This document shows, piece by piece, positions 23,385 through 33,965 of a stretch of 64,000 nt of DNA. Numbering within the stretch: position 1 is the first letter of the stretch; each line of letters opens with the position of its first letter. This DNA is from Hepsetus odoe (lineage: Eukaryota; Chordata; Actinopteri; Characiformes; Hepsetidae): the NCBI GenBank assembly GCA_017165825.1, contig CM029383.1, positions 2,536,436 to 2,600,435 of the forward strand. The letters are read 5' to 3'. The notes under the pieces were generated by a model. That model was given only the letters and a program-made list of their open reading frames with translations, was not told the origin of the DNA and searched no databases. The position numbers were made by a program, and so were the translations under genes.

Positions 23385-24075
23385 AAAGTTCCTCCCCAGA
23401 AAAGTGGGATTTTCTCTTATGGGTGGTGGTGGATTATTTGGGTGTTAACTAATTCGGGTGAGGACTCTCTGAAGAAAGTGATCAGGACAATCTTGGTTGT
23501 GACATAGATACCAGAGCCTCATTCTGTTAGCTGTTTCAGACTGACCAGAGAGCATATAATCCTTATGCTTCCACCTACACTGTAAAGAACCATTGATATA
23601 TGCCGACTGACCTTGAGAACTGACCCATGTCAGGAAAAAAAAAAATTATACCAAAATGGTATTCCTACAAAAGACGCTCGCTGTTTGTGTTAGTGAAGAC
23701 CACACGGCTTTGTCTGGTTTGTTTCATTTGACTTTGGTTTTCATTTTTAATATAATTATTGTTATTGTTATAATTATGGATTGTAATTGTTATTACAGTT
23801 ATTTGTTTTGTAAATTAAATCAAGTGTTTTTCAATCACTATTATACGTTTTTATATTATTAAAGAGGCAAACCATGCACAAAAATTGAACATTTTCATAT
23901 TTTTATTGAAATGCATCTGACCCGACTTCTATGTGAACTGAGTGTCAGTATTAAAGCATGGGTTCTCTTGCTATTGAGTGATTCAATGTCTTTTTAACAG
24001 AGATTTTGCATATGTTCTCATCCAGAAATATCTCATTTCTCAGTAAAATGTCTCAATAAAAAGATTTAATTTACT
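23385..24075 (+). other. ttc28: TTC28 3' UTR with two candidate poly(A) signals
   Basis: This is AT-rich non-coding sequence after the TTC28 stop. ATTAAA lies at 23858-23863 and AATAAA at 24055-24060. A thymidine-rich stretch follows the second signal, so the transcript probably ends at about 24,075. No other coding sequence is seen here. Confidence 0.6.
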
Positions 24076-24364
24076 CTCCTGTAACGTTTTTCCCCCCATA
24101 TTTTTGTTAAAGAAAAAAAAGCTCTCAAATATTAGAGCAGCTCTTGATCAATTCAGAAGCATCAAAATATAGACTGATTTGGCCAAGCTCAACCTTGTGG
24201 GCTGTTAGATGTTGGGGTTCTGTCTGAAACTGCACAATTATTTTCAGTGCTAGTGCGTATACCACTCTTCTACAAATTACACACTTTGTTAATGCTCATA
24301 ACACATCCTCTGCAGTGAGCAAATATTAATACACAGTTTTATAAGTATAGACACGGACCTGCAC

Positions 24365-25705
24365 ACAGGAAAATAAGTACTGAACACATCGTTTTTTTTA
24401 GGAAATATATTTCTAATCAAGCTGTTGACATGACATTTACACCAGATGTTGGTAACGACTCAAGTAATCCACACATACAAAGAAACCAAAAAAGTGCATA
24501 CGTTATGTGTGGTAAAGGGAATAAGTATTGAACACATGCAAGCAAAAAGGCATGCAAAGCTAAGAAACCAGCCGAAATCTGTCATTATTCAGAAAGCAAT
24601 CCTGACCCTTATCGTTGCAAATTAATTTCAGCTGGTGTAGTACTAATTGATGGCCTATAAAAAGGTTTCTCCTCACCAAGGTATTGCAGAAGAAGCATCT
24701 CCTGACAGATACGAGTAAAGAGCTCTCAAGATCTTCACAAACATTGTTGCGAAATATACTGATGGCATTGCTTACAGGTGTAAGCTTCTGAATGTTAAAC
24801 TGGAAGTGGAAAGAATATGATTTTACCATAACCCGGCCACGTCCAGATGCTCCTTGCAAGATTTCTGATGGAGGAGTCAAAAGAATAATCAGAAGTGTTG
24901 TCTAAGAGCCAAGGACCACTTGCAGAGAGCTTCAGAAACACCTGGAATTAGCAGGTACAGTTGTTTCAAAGAAAGCACACTGCACACACACACTGCTGAA
25001 GAAAAAGTTTAAGCTTTTTCTAAAGCTTGCTGTACAACATTACGACAAGCCAAGGAAATACATCATGGTGTGGGACTGTTTTTCAGCATATGGTACTGGC
25101 AGAATTTATATAACCGAAGGAAGTATGAATGGAGATTAGAATCTGCTGCCATCTACCAGGATACTGAAGATGATCTGAGGGTGGACATTTTAGCAGGACA
25201 AGGATCCCAAACACACAGTCAAGGAAACTCAACTGGTTTCAGAGAAAGAAAATAAAACTGCTAAAATTAACCTGACTTGAATCCAATAGAAAATCTATGG
25301 AAGGAAATGAAGATCAGAGTTCACAGCAGAAGCCACCTGAACCTTCAAGATTTGAAGACAGTTTGTGTGGAAGAATTGCCCAAAATCAAACCTGAGCAAT
25401 GCTTGTGACTAATTTCTCCATAAGTGAGAGTGAAAGTGACCTTTCTTGTCATTGTGAAACACAGTATAGACAAACGGGGCAGCTACTGAAAGCACCTGGA
25501 GAGCAGTGACAGGGACAGTATCTTGCTCAAGGGTACCTCAGAGGAACCTACTGGTCAGGGATTCAAACCCACGATCTTCCGATCCTAGTGGTTACCAGGG
25601 CACCGCTGCTGCTAAAGAAGGCATCTTGAAGCTTTCATTACCAACACAGGCTTTTCAACTAAGTATTAAATACGTTTCAGTAAGCGTGTTCATTTTCAGC
25701 ATGTA
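24365..25705 (+). mobile_element. Tc1-like DNA transposon, decayed
   Basis: The left end contains AAATAAGTACTGAACACATC, repeated internally as AATAAGTATTGAACACATGC. The right end shows the complement-type AACTAAGTATTAAATACGTT. The interior carries Tc1 transposase remnants: near 25,060 frames read VWDCFSAYGTG and ITEGSMNGD, and near 25,275 LNPIENLWKEMK. Many stops and frameshifts are present. A SINE (25425-25618) splits its 3' part. Confidence 0.85.
25425..25618 (-). mobile_element. tRNA-derived SINE, - orientation
   Basis: Same family as the copy at 2.28 kb, inverted: GTGAAAGTGACC, CTTGTCATTGTG, GTATCTTGCTCAAGGGTACC and a box-B complement near 25,555. It lies inside the 3' part of a Tc1-like element, so it inserted later. 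Confidence 0.8.
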
Positions 25706-26039
25706 GCGTGTTCATTATTTGTTTTGATTTCTTTATATGTGTGGATTACTTGGATTGTTACGACATCTGGTCATCAAAAGCCCCATTAGAAACTTATTTT
25801 CCCCACTGTATATGTGTGGGTGTGAGTCTGTGTGAAGATGCATGTCTATACTTATTCAACTGTGCATTAATATTTACTCTCTGTAGAGCATGTGTTATTT
25901 TTAGTTCTGAGCATTAACAAACCATGTAATTTATACAGGAGTGGTATAAGCACTAGCACTGACAATAATTAAAGTCTGCAATTCACTGACATCACCAAGC
26001 CTCTACTGCAGCCATCTTCAACTCCTGCTTGTTCAAGCA

Positions 26040-26600
26040 GCTTGTCCCTTGAAGTTTCTTTTAAAACATAGGAAAACATGCTTGATTGACTTTAAATCAG
26101 GTGACTGGCTTTATCATTTAAGAAATTTGCATTTTTTACCTTTGAGAAACTCCCATGTTGCCTTAGCAGTATGTTTGGGATCTTTTATCTTGTTGCAGGA
26201 TGAAGCACTGTCCACGATGTTTAGCAGATAAGATGGTATGCTTTGGATCTTGGGCAGTTCCTTTTCACCTCCATACTTTCCTCTTGCTGTCCCTCTGATA
26301 CAGGTTAATCTTGGTCTCATTTTTTTCCAGGACTCCTCCTGAAGACTGTTTCTGTTGGACAGGATTTTGCTTTACCATATTGAGGATCCTTCTGTTGTCA
26401 GCAGGAACACCAGGTTTAATCGATGTCTCTTGTGATTTTATTCATGTTTTCAGCATCATAATAGCTTCCTTGACCTTCAATGACACAACTTTTCTCCTCA
26501 TGTTGAATAATGGCAACTACAGACTCCAAATGGCTGAAGCAAACCTATTATCCCTGCAATGAAGCAATTAGAACACACCTGAGTAATCAGAAACACCTGA
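26040..26600 (-). repeat. Degenerate interspersed DNA-element remnant
   Basis: Sequence such as GTATGTTTGGGATCTTTTAT, CTGATACAGGTTAATCTTGG, GTTGTCAGCAGGAACACCAG and CTTCCTTGACCTTCAATGAC resembles a repeat widespread in fish. No intact coding sequence is present and the class is uncertain; a cut-and-paste transposon is most likely. Confidence 0.5.
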
Positions 26601-26604
26601 GAGA

Positions 26605-26672
26605 CACCGTGGGGCAGCGGTGGCCTAGCGGTTAGGGCGTTAGCCGCATGATCTGAGGATCGGGGGTTCAAA
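26605..26672 (+). mobile_element. tRNA-derived SINE, head fragment only
   Basis: Only the tRNA-like head is present: GGGGCAGCGGTGGCCTAG with box A, then GGGGGTTCAAAC with box B. No body follows. The piece is embedded in transposon remnants. Confidence 0.65.
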
Positions 26673-26674
26673 CA

Positions 26675-27060
26675 ATTGGGTCATTGTCATATTGCAGGGT
26701 CCAGTTTCGCTTCAGCTTTAATGCTCTTACATTACATGATCTTACATGATACACGGTAGAATTCATGGTGGATTCTATGATGGTGAGTTCGCCAGGTCCT
26801 GCTGCAGCAAAGCAACTCCAAACCATAACACTTCCACCTCCATGCTTCACAGTTGGTATGAGGTTATTTTCCTGGAATGCTGTATTTGGTTTATGCCAGA
26901 CATGCCCTCTGTTCTGGTGTCCACATAATTAAATTGTATACTCATCTGTCCAAAAAACATTATTCCAGAAGTCCTGGTCTTTGTCTATGTTCTCTCAGGC
27001 AAACCTTGATGTTTCTCTTAGAGAAACCTTCCATGCAAGTTAAAGTTGTGCAGTGTCTTT
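26675..27060 (-). mobile_element. Tc1-like transposon fragment, - orientation
   Basis: On the minus strand the frame at 26,850 downward reads MKHGGGSVMVWSCFAAAGPG and then LTIIESTMN, the typical Tc1 segment before the second catalytic Asp. Complement features upstream (TTCTCTTAGAGAAACCTT) continue the transposase. It is truncated by a SINE head on its left. Confidence 0.82.
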
Positions 27061-27064
27061 CTAA

Positions 27065-27750
27065 TGGTAGGGGCAGATCACCACAGCAGATCATCAATTT
27101 CTATTTCTTACACCTGCACGTCCTCTCTCACCACATCCATAAACCTCCTCTTTGGCCTTCCTCTGCTCTTTCCTGGCAGCTCCATCCTAAATATTCTGCT
27201 CCCAGTATAATAATCGTCTCTCCTCTGTACATGTCCAAACCAACACATTCTTGTTTCATTAACTTTTTCTCCAAACTGTCCAACCTGTCCTTCTAACATA
27301 CTCATTTTAAATCCTGTCCATCATTGTCACACCCAAAGCAAATCTTAGCACCTTTAACTCCACCTCCAGGCGCCATCTATTTTTTAAACTGCACCCTCTC
27401 TAACTCATAACATTGCTAGTCTCACTACCATCCTGTAAACCTTTCCTTTCACTCTTGCTGTTACCTGTCTGTCACAGATCACTCCTGACACTCTTCTAAA
27501 CCCATTTTAACCTGTCTGCACTCTCTTCACCTCTCATTCTTTACCTCTCATTCACACTCTCAAGATATTACCTTGAACTGTTGATTCTTTAAATTCCTCC
27601 ACCTTTGTCATGCTCCCTGCATCCTAACCATTCCAGCATTCTCCCTTTCATTTACACACGTTTGCTGTCCCTGTCCTACTGATTTTCATTCCTCTATTCC
27701 TCTACTCTCATAGAACATATTTCCACTTTTTTCCACTTCATATTTCTCCA
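27065..27750 (-). mobile_element. RTE-like LINE fragment, diverged
   Basis: The minus strand encodes remnants of the LINE C-terminal region (RMCWFGHVQRRDD, MELPGKSRGRPKRRFMDVVR) at 27,110-27,300, followed upstream by further diverged coding debris. It is a different, older copy from the one at 28.6 kb. Confidence 0.75.
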
Positions 27751-27782
27751 GGGTCAACAATATATATATATATATATATATA

Positions 27783-28338
27783 CAGTACTGTGCAAATGTT
27801 TTAGGCAGGTATGGAAAAAAATGATGTAAACAAAGAATGCTTTCAGAAATCTAAATAATGATTGTTTATTTTTTATCAATTTACAAAATGCAAAGTGAGC
27901 GAACAAAAGAAAAATCTAAATCAAATCAATATTTGGTGTTACTATCTTTTGAATTCAAACAAGCATCAATTTTTATAGGTACACTTGCACAAAGTCAGGG
28001 ATTTTGTAGGATTATAGTCGGTGTATGATCAACCAATTTTACCAAACAGGTGTGAATGATCATCAGTGTCACACGCAGGTTGAAACACACTCATGTTTGG
28101 AAAAACAATACCAGCTGAGTTCCTTCAAAAACTGTGTGCAAGTGTATGTAGAAGAATTGATGCTGTTTTGAAGGCAAAGGGTGGTCACACCAAATATTGA
28201 TTTGATTTAGATTTCTCTTTTGTTCATTCACTGCATTTTGTTGATTGATGAAAATAAATGATTAACATTTCGAATTTTGAAAGCATTCTTTGTTTACAGC
28301 ATTTTTTCACAAAAAAAAACCTTTTGCACAGTACTGTG
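27783..28338. mobile_element. Mariner/Tc1-type MITE with TIRs of about 210 bp
   Basis: The left end CAGTACTGTGCAAATGTTTT is complementary to the right end (CTTTTGCACAGTACTG), and both lie next to TA. The arms stay complementary for about 210 bases (ATCAAATCAATATTTGGTGT on the left, ACACCAAATATTGATTTG on the right). Little remains between the arms, so the copy is non-autonomous. Confidence 0.9.
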
Positions 28339-28355
28339 TACATATATATTTATAT

Positions 28356-28405
28356 ACAGTACTGTGCAAAATTTTTAGGCAGGTGTGGAAAAAATGCTGT
28401 TAAAA
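28356..28405. mobile_element. Terminal fragment of the same MITE
   Basis: CAGTACTGTGCAAAATTTTT followed by AGGCAGGTGTGG repeats the MITE tip 17 bases after the full copy ends, then breaks off. Confidence 0.8.
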
Positions 28406-28975
28406 AGGTTAACATTCTAACGTCTAACCTAAGTTTCAGTTAATGGCCAGAAATGACCTAGAAAAAGAGTTCGCCTAATGGAGATTTGAGAAAAAAGGTC
28501 TCCAACACACTGGCTCTAAGCAGGATAACATTTCAAATGGGCAGCTTTGAAGCAGGTATCTCAAAAAACTCACGCACCTGTGTGGGTGCTTTAACACTCT
28601 TCTTTTTCTTTCGGCTGCTCCAGTTTAGGGGTCGCCACAGCGGATCAACTGTCTCCATTTCTTCCGGTCCTCTGCGTCTTCCTGCATCAAACCGACCACC
28701 TGCATGTGCTCTTTCACCACATCCATAACCCTGCTCTTTGGTCTTCCTCTTTTCCTCTTTCCTGGCAGCTCCATCTTCAACATCCTCCTCCCAATATAAT
28801 CCTCGTCTCTCCTCTGGACATGTCCAAACCAACACAACCTTGCTTCTCTAACCTTGCCTCCAAGGCATCTAACCTGAGCTGTCCCTCTAATATACTCATT
28901 TCTAATCCTGTCCATCCTTGTCACACCCAACGAAAATCTCAGCGTCTTTAACTCTGACACCTCCAGCTCCGCCTC

Positions 28976-29758
28976 CTACCTTTTCGTCAGTGCCACCGTC
29001 TCCAACCCATACAACATAGCTGGTCTCATGTCCTGAACTACTCTCACATACTTCTCTGTAACACCAGACTTCCTCATACAAAACAACAACTCCTCTCTAG
29101 GCACCTTGTCATATGCTTTCTCCAAGTCCACAAAGGCACAATGTAACTCCTTCTGACCTTCTCTGTACTTCTCCATCAACACCCTCAGAGCAAACATTGC
29201 ATTTGTAGTGCTTTTTCTCGGCATAAAACCATACTGCTGTTCACTAATCATCACCTCTTTTCTTAACCTAGCTTCCACTACTCTTTCCCATAACTTCATG
29301 CTGTGGCTGATCAACTTTATCCCTCTATAGTTAATACAGCTCTGTGCATCACCCTTATTCTTGAAGATCAGTACCAATAAACTTTGTCTCCACTCCTCAG
29401 GCATCTTCTCACTTTCCAGGATTATGTTAAACAATCTGGTCAGAAACTCAACTGCCATCTCTCCTAAACACCTCCATGCTTCCACTGGAATGTCATCTGG
29501 TCCAACAGCCTTTCCATTCTTCATCCTCTTCATCACTGCCCTTACTTCCATCTTGCTTATTTGCTGCACTTCCTGGTTCACTCTTCTCACACCATCCAAT
29601 CTTCTCTCTCTCTCATTTTCTTCATTCATCAGCCCCTCAAAGTATTCCTTCCATCTGCTCAACACGCTCTTTTCACCTGTGAGTACATTTCCATTTCTAT
29701 CTTTAATCGCCCTGACCAACTGCACATCTTTCCCAGATCTGTCTCTCTGTCTAGCCAA
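28976..29758 (-). pseudogene. LINE reverse transcriptase, internally deleted
   Basis: A 260-residue frame contains RT blocks: KNGKAVGPDDIPVEAWRCLG, INYRGIKLISHSMKLWERVV, EQQYGFMPRKSTTNAMFALR and AFVDLEKAYDKVPREEL, the block with the first catalytic Asp. After VRVVQDM it jumps to RPAMLYGLETVAL, so the F/Y-x-D-D catalytic block and the thumb are deleted. The protein cannot work as a polymerase. Confidence 0.9.
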
Positions 29759-29947
29759 TCTTTACTGTCCAACCTCTCATACAATTCACCAAACACCTCA
29801 TCTGGCCTTCACCACTGCTTTATTCGCCGTGCAGTTCATCTCCTTGTACACCTGTCTACTTTCTTTATCTCTCTGACTGTCCCATGTCTTCTTTGCCTCC
29901 TTCATCTTTTGAATACACTCCTAGACTTCTTGGTTCCACCACCAGGT

Positions 29948-30178
29948 TTCCTTATATTTACATTTACATTTACATTTGCGGCATTTAGCTGACGCTCTTA
30001 TCCAGAGCGACTTCCATGTCCTAATTACAGGGACAGTCCCCCTGGAGCAACTCTGGGTTAAGGGTCTTGTTCAGGGACCCAGAGGTGGTAGTGCTAGAGG
30101 TGGAATTCGAACCTGGGACCTCTTGAGCCATAGGTCCAGAGGCAAGCACCCCACCACTAGACCACTGCCACCCTGACA
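29948..30178 (-). mobile_element. Second tRNA-related SINE family (fish V-SINE-like)
   Basis: Starts with three TTTACA repeats, then GCGGCATTTAGCTGACGCTC and TTATCCAGAGCGACTT, a sequence widespread in fish genomes. It ends with the complement of a tRNA-like head (CCACTAGACCACTGCCACCC; box B complement GGAATTCGAACC). Read on the minus strand it runs head, body, (TGTAAA)n tail. It is unrelated to the SINE family listed at 2.28 kb and interrupts the LINE copy around it. Confidence 0.72.
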
Positions 30179-31929
30179 AATGATTTTAAAAGCAACAAAG
30201 TTGACTTAGTAGTTCCTGGACCAAAGAAAGGACTAAAATATGTAGTGCTCTGAAGCATTCCATGACCAAGAATGATCAAAGCAGAATGTGAACTTAAATC
30301 CGTAGATGTATGCATCTTTCTTAAACACCTGTGTGTAAATGTGTGGTTATATAAAGGATGAATCTAATGTAAGTAGTGATTCAAATATCTCTAAGAAATG
30401 TACATTTTAAGAATAAACCCCCAAAGTTTGCCATTTGAAAGCTGGTATTTTGAATTCAGCATGAAGCATTAGATCTTTAGGTGGTAACTGGCTTTTCATA
30501 TTATATATTGTACTTTTTCAGTGCATGGATGGTAATGTAACTCTTTGTTCATCCATCCTCTTGGCCTGTGAGCGAAGGATGAGGTTGAAAAAGTCCTCAT
30601 CTGGGACGGTAGGGCCACGAACCGGGTCTGTTGGAGGGGCACACCTCTGATCATTTAAACGAGAGCTCTAGCACTTCAACAACTTATCCTCCTTCTTCCT
30701 TCCAGATGTCACACTAAGTACATTTCTAGCTGTCTGCCTTATCATTTCTAGCTGTATGCCTTATTCTAGCTGTCTGCCTTATAGTAGTTTCCCAGCAATC
30801 CGGTAGCTCTTCAACACCTCCCAGTGAGGTGCAGTCCTTGCAGTCCTCCTCCTTCAGGTTCCACCACTTGATCCTCGACTCTACCTTGACTTTCCTCCTC
30901 TTTTTGACCTCCAAGGTCATCCTACAGACCACCATCCTATGCTGTTTAGCTACACTAAACATATATACCAATATAATCCACCTGTGAGTATCTTCCTCCA
31001 CTCTTATACGTCACCCTGTGCTCCTCCCTCTTCTTAAAATAAGTATTAACTACAGCCATATATATATATATATATAATGTAACAACATAATCTGAGCAGA
31101 AAACCCAGCTAAAAACAAGAGACATAAATATTATTCCTGGTAATTTATTAGGGAGAATGATCCAATACCATTTCATACCTGTTAGTGTCAAAAGTATGTA
31201 AGCCTCTGGGTTTTGTGCTTCATTAGAAGGTGAAATTAGAATCACAAGCTTTCCATTAATGACATGACAATGAAGTGTGACTGGGAACTATCAGAGATCT
31301 GATCTTCACACATATGTTTGTCATGGCATAAAAACATTTCTAAAGACCTGAAAAAAACATGCACATTAGATTGAAAACGGTTAGAGTTGGACTCCTTCAG
31401 TTCACAATCTGACTGATAATACCCAAATATAAGATCTGTAACAACTAAGAAGTGCCTGACCAACAAAGATCCCTTCAGCAAGGCCTGTAATTATCTGTGA
31501 GATCACAAAGTTACCCTGTGTATTTTCCAAGCAGCCAAAGATCTATGATAGACTCCTAAAAATGTGTGAAGACCAGAATTTGATAGATCCCTATGCTATA
31601 AATAAAACAGGATGACCACTCACATTCTGATTGTCATCAAATTAACTGAAAATACCAGACTACATTTTATATCTATTTCTTATTCAATTTGGGTCAACCA
31701 TCAGGATAATATTTGTGTGCATTGCAGGATTGCAAGGAAAAAGCTATTGTTCTCCAAAAAGAACATGACTGCCTTTCTGCAGTTTCTAAGGATAAACGAG
31801 CCAGAAATCTTTTGGAAAGAAAAGGTAATTTGGACAATATAACTTTTTAGAGTTAGAGAAGTGTGAAGCCTGGAATAGGGAAAATACCACACAACAACAG
31901 ATGCTTATATACAATCGCTGGTATTTGAA

Positions 31930-32160
31930 AGTGAAAGTGAAAAGGACCATTCTTGTCATTGTGAGTACATAGCACAGCACACAGTGAAACACAACAAAAT
32001 GCAACCTCTGCATTTAATCCATATACACATTTGCAACAGGGGGCAGCTCCATCCAGCACTTGAGGGGTAATGATGGGGACAGTACCTTGCTGAAGAGCAA
32101 CCTACAAGTCTGGGATTCAAACCCACGACTTTCTGATCCTGGGACCTAGTCACTGCTGTA
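31930..32160 (-). mobile_element. tRNA-derived SINE, - orientation, nested in a Tc1-like element
   Basis: Inverted SINE copy with GTGAAAGTGAAAAGGACC, CTTGTCATTGTGAG, a CTGCCCCC complement (GGGGGCAGCT) and GTACCTTGCTGAAG. It splits the Tc1-like element at 31.08-33.10 kb. Confidence 0.8.
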
Positions 32161-32524
32161 TGGTGGGGGTAGTGTCAAAGGGTGCATCTGAGCCTGAATT
32201 GCACGCCATCACTGATGGAAGAATGAATTATACTAGTAAATTATAAAGGAACACATCAGGACATCTGTCTGTGAAATAAATCTAAAAAGAATATGGATCA
32301 TGCAGCCATAAAACAATCCTAAGTGCACAAGTTGCTCCACCAAAAAAAAAGAAGAAAAAAAAAAAGAATGAAATTAAGGACCAGAGGAGGATGGGTTCTT
32401 CTTCTGAGTCTTGGTTCTTTACAAGGTTTCTCCCTCCAACGTTTTCTCTGTTGCTTGCTCACTAGGAGCTCTTACCTGGATTCTGTAAAGCTATCAAAGT
32501 CAAAATCCTGACATTGTTCATTCA

Positions 32525-32818
32525 TTCTCTCATTATCCTAACTGCTTATCCTGACTAGGGCTGCCGGTAGAGCGCTCAAAGGACTAAAAGTGGAGAAACA
32601 CCTTGCAGGGGTGGCCAGTCCATTACAGGACAGACACACAAACACAGCCACACAATTGAGCACTTGAGCATCTCGACTGCACCTGATGTCTTTAGACTGT
32701 GGAGGAAAATTGAGCACCCATTGAAACATAAACACTGTTAGAAAGAACTTGGGCCATTACCACCTGGGACCAAATCCAGGACAACCCATTTCCCACTGCA
32801 CCACTATACCGCCCATCA
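32525..32818 (-). repeat. Dispersed fish repeat, diverged, - orientation
   Basis: Inverted, diverged copy of the element at 7.2 kb: TTAGACTGTGGAGGAAAATT and GAGCACCCATT on the + strand, with CACTGCACCACTATACCGCC at the right end. It is nested in the Tc1-like element at 31.08-33.10 kb. Confidence 0.6.
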
Positions 32819-33329
32819 AGGCATTAATCTATTAAAAATATATGCTGTGGGCTAAAATTCTGACAAATTGATATGCAGGACTGAGCAAGAGCTGGAAATG
32901 TTTAGTTATTGCTAAAAGCAAAGGTTCATCTACTTTTGCCATTCAAAGATCTTTAAAGTTGAATCATTTATCTCAATAAATTAATGTTACAATGATTGGT
33001 CTGATCTGTTTACATGGATCTTTTAAAATCTACTTTAACATAATTTGTACAAAATCTGACTATGATTTATGAAATGTGCAGAAATATAGAAATTTTTACT
33101 TCAGTGCATATGCTATTTTACTTGTGCACAGTGCATATACTTGCCTGTATCAGACAATACCAGAGACAGGTTCAATGAGAGACACTTCAGGGCTCAGGGA
33201 CGTGAGAGGGAGGTGGTGGCTCAGTGTTTTTTGTCAGATGTGACAGGTTTTCCTAAGTGGAAAGAGTTGCCAGGCGCTTCAAAGGGCCACTTTCCTAAAT
33301 CCACCCTCCCAACTAAAATATATCAGACA

Positions 33330-33768
33330 TGGGCAGTGGTGGCTTAGTGGTTAGGCAGTTGGCCCCTGGATTGGAAGATTGTGGGTTTGATTCTCTCACC
33401 AATAGGTTGCCCTCAGGTACCCTTGAGCAAGGTAATGTCCCCGTCACTGCTTCCTGGATGCTTTCAATAGCTGCCCCCTGCTGCATGTGTGAGTGTATGG
33501 GTGAAACACAGATGTTGAATTTTGTTGTGTTGTGCTGTGCTGTGTTTCACAATGACAAGAATAGTCACTTTCACATTTAAGTCAAGTAGGTTTTTATTGT
33601 TAATTTAAACATAAACTCTTCTTCTTTTTCTTTCGGCTGCTCCCGTTTAGGGGTCGCCACAGCGGATCAACCGTCTCCTTTTCTTCCGGTCCTCTGCATC
33701 TTCCTGCTTCAATTAATTTAAACATAAACACAGTACATATTTGAGCATTTCGGTAGAATCAACCATGA
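33330..33768 (+). mobile_element. tRNA-derived SINE, full length, interrupted by a LINE insertion
   Basis: The head GGGCAGTGGTGGCTTAGTGG and a box-B-like GGGTTTGATTC are followed by the SINE body and then the shared tail ending TTTCGGTAGAATCAACC. The tail is interrupted at 33617-33712 by a LINE 3' end flanked by a 17-bp direct repeat. The SINE ends only about 180 bases upstream of the PITPNB start codon. Confidence 0.85.
33617..33712 (-). mobile_element. Very short RTE-like LINE 3' end with intact target-site duplication
   Basis: About 96 bases matching the 3' terminus of the LINE at 28.6 kb (minus strand; CTTTCGGCTGCTCC next to its tail). It is flanked by exact 17-bp copies of TTAATTTAAACATAAAC at 33600-33616 and 33713-33729. 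This is the expected outcome of target-primed reverse transcription with severe 5' truncation. Confidence 0.88.
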
Positions 33769-33857
33769 CACCAATCCGGTTTCAGTACCGTTAATCTTCC
33801 CATCCAGCATAGCGGTCCATTTACGTTACCGTTTACCTGTCAAAGGTGTGCCAGATT

Positions 33858-33945
33858 CAACCAATCACGCGCCTCGTGGGCGGAGCCAGCGATGCTGTGG
33901 TGACGTCAGCAGCGGTACGCGCAGCCGCAGTCGGGCGGAGAGAAG
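33858..33945 (+). promoter_or_regulatory. pitpnb: PITPNB core promoter and 5' UTR
   Basis: The 90 bases before the start codon are GC- and CpG-rich. They contain a CCAAT box (33861-33865), a GC box GGGCGG (33878-33883) and a consensus cAMP-response element TGACGTCA (33901-33908). No TATA box is seen. A CpG-rich region continues into intron 1 to about 34.2 kb, as expected for a housekeeping promoter. The transcription start is not determined. Confidence 0.7.
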
Positions 33946-33965
33946 ATGGTGATCATCAAGGAGTA
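33946..33965 (+). CDS. pitpnb: PITPNB exon 1 (start codon)
   Basis: ATG at 33946 in the context gagaagATGG begins MVIIKEY, the known PITP N-terminus. Tyr-7 is split, with TA here and C from exon 2. The donor is gtgagt. Confidence 0.95.

Larger units (their letters stand above)
28598..31050 (-). mobile_element. RTE-like non-LTR retrotransposon, defective and interrupted
   Basis: Minus-strand LINE with its 3' end at 28,598 (AGAAAAAGAAGAG tail). Reading upward it holds the C-terminal region (28,625-28,975), reverse transcriptase blocks (29,000-29,760), the RT N-terminal linker (to 29,945) and, beyond an inserted SINE and about 0.5 kb of unmatched sequence, the earlier RIKWWNLKEEDCK region (30,690-31,045). 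The clade call rests on motif resemblance. The element is dead. Confidence 0.85.
31085..33100 (+). mobile_element. Tc1-like transposon, old, carrying two nested insertions
   Basis: The left arm contains GTGTCAAAAGTATGTAAGCC and the right arm CAAAGGTTCATCTACTTTTG, which are complementary, with further arm similarity outward. Between them are remains such as GATCATGCAGCC and CAATCCTAAGTGCACAAGTT, where the second DDE block normally lies. A SINE (31930-32160) and a dispersed repeat (32525-32818) were inserted into it. Confidence 0.7.

Noticed and set aside
29361..29992. Plus-strand frames of 143-171 residues
   Set aside because: They lie opposite the LINE reverse transcriptase and consist of Ser/Leu-rich antisense translation.
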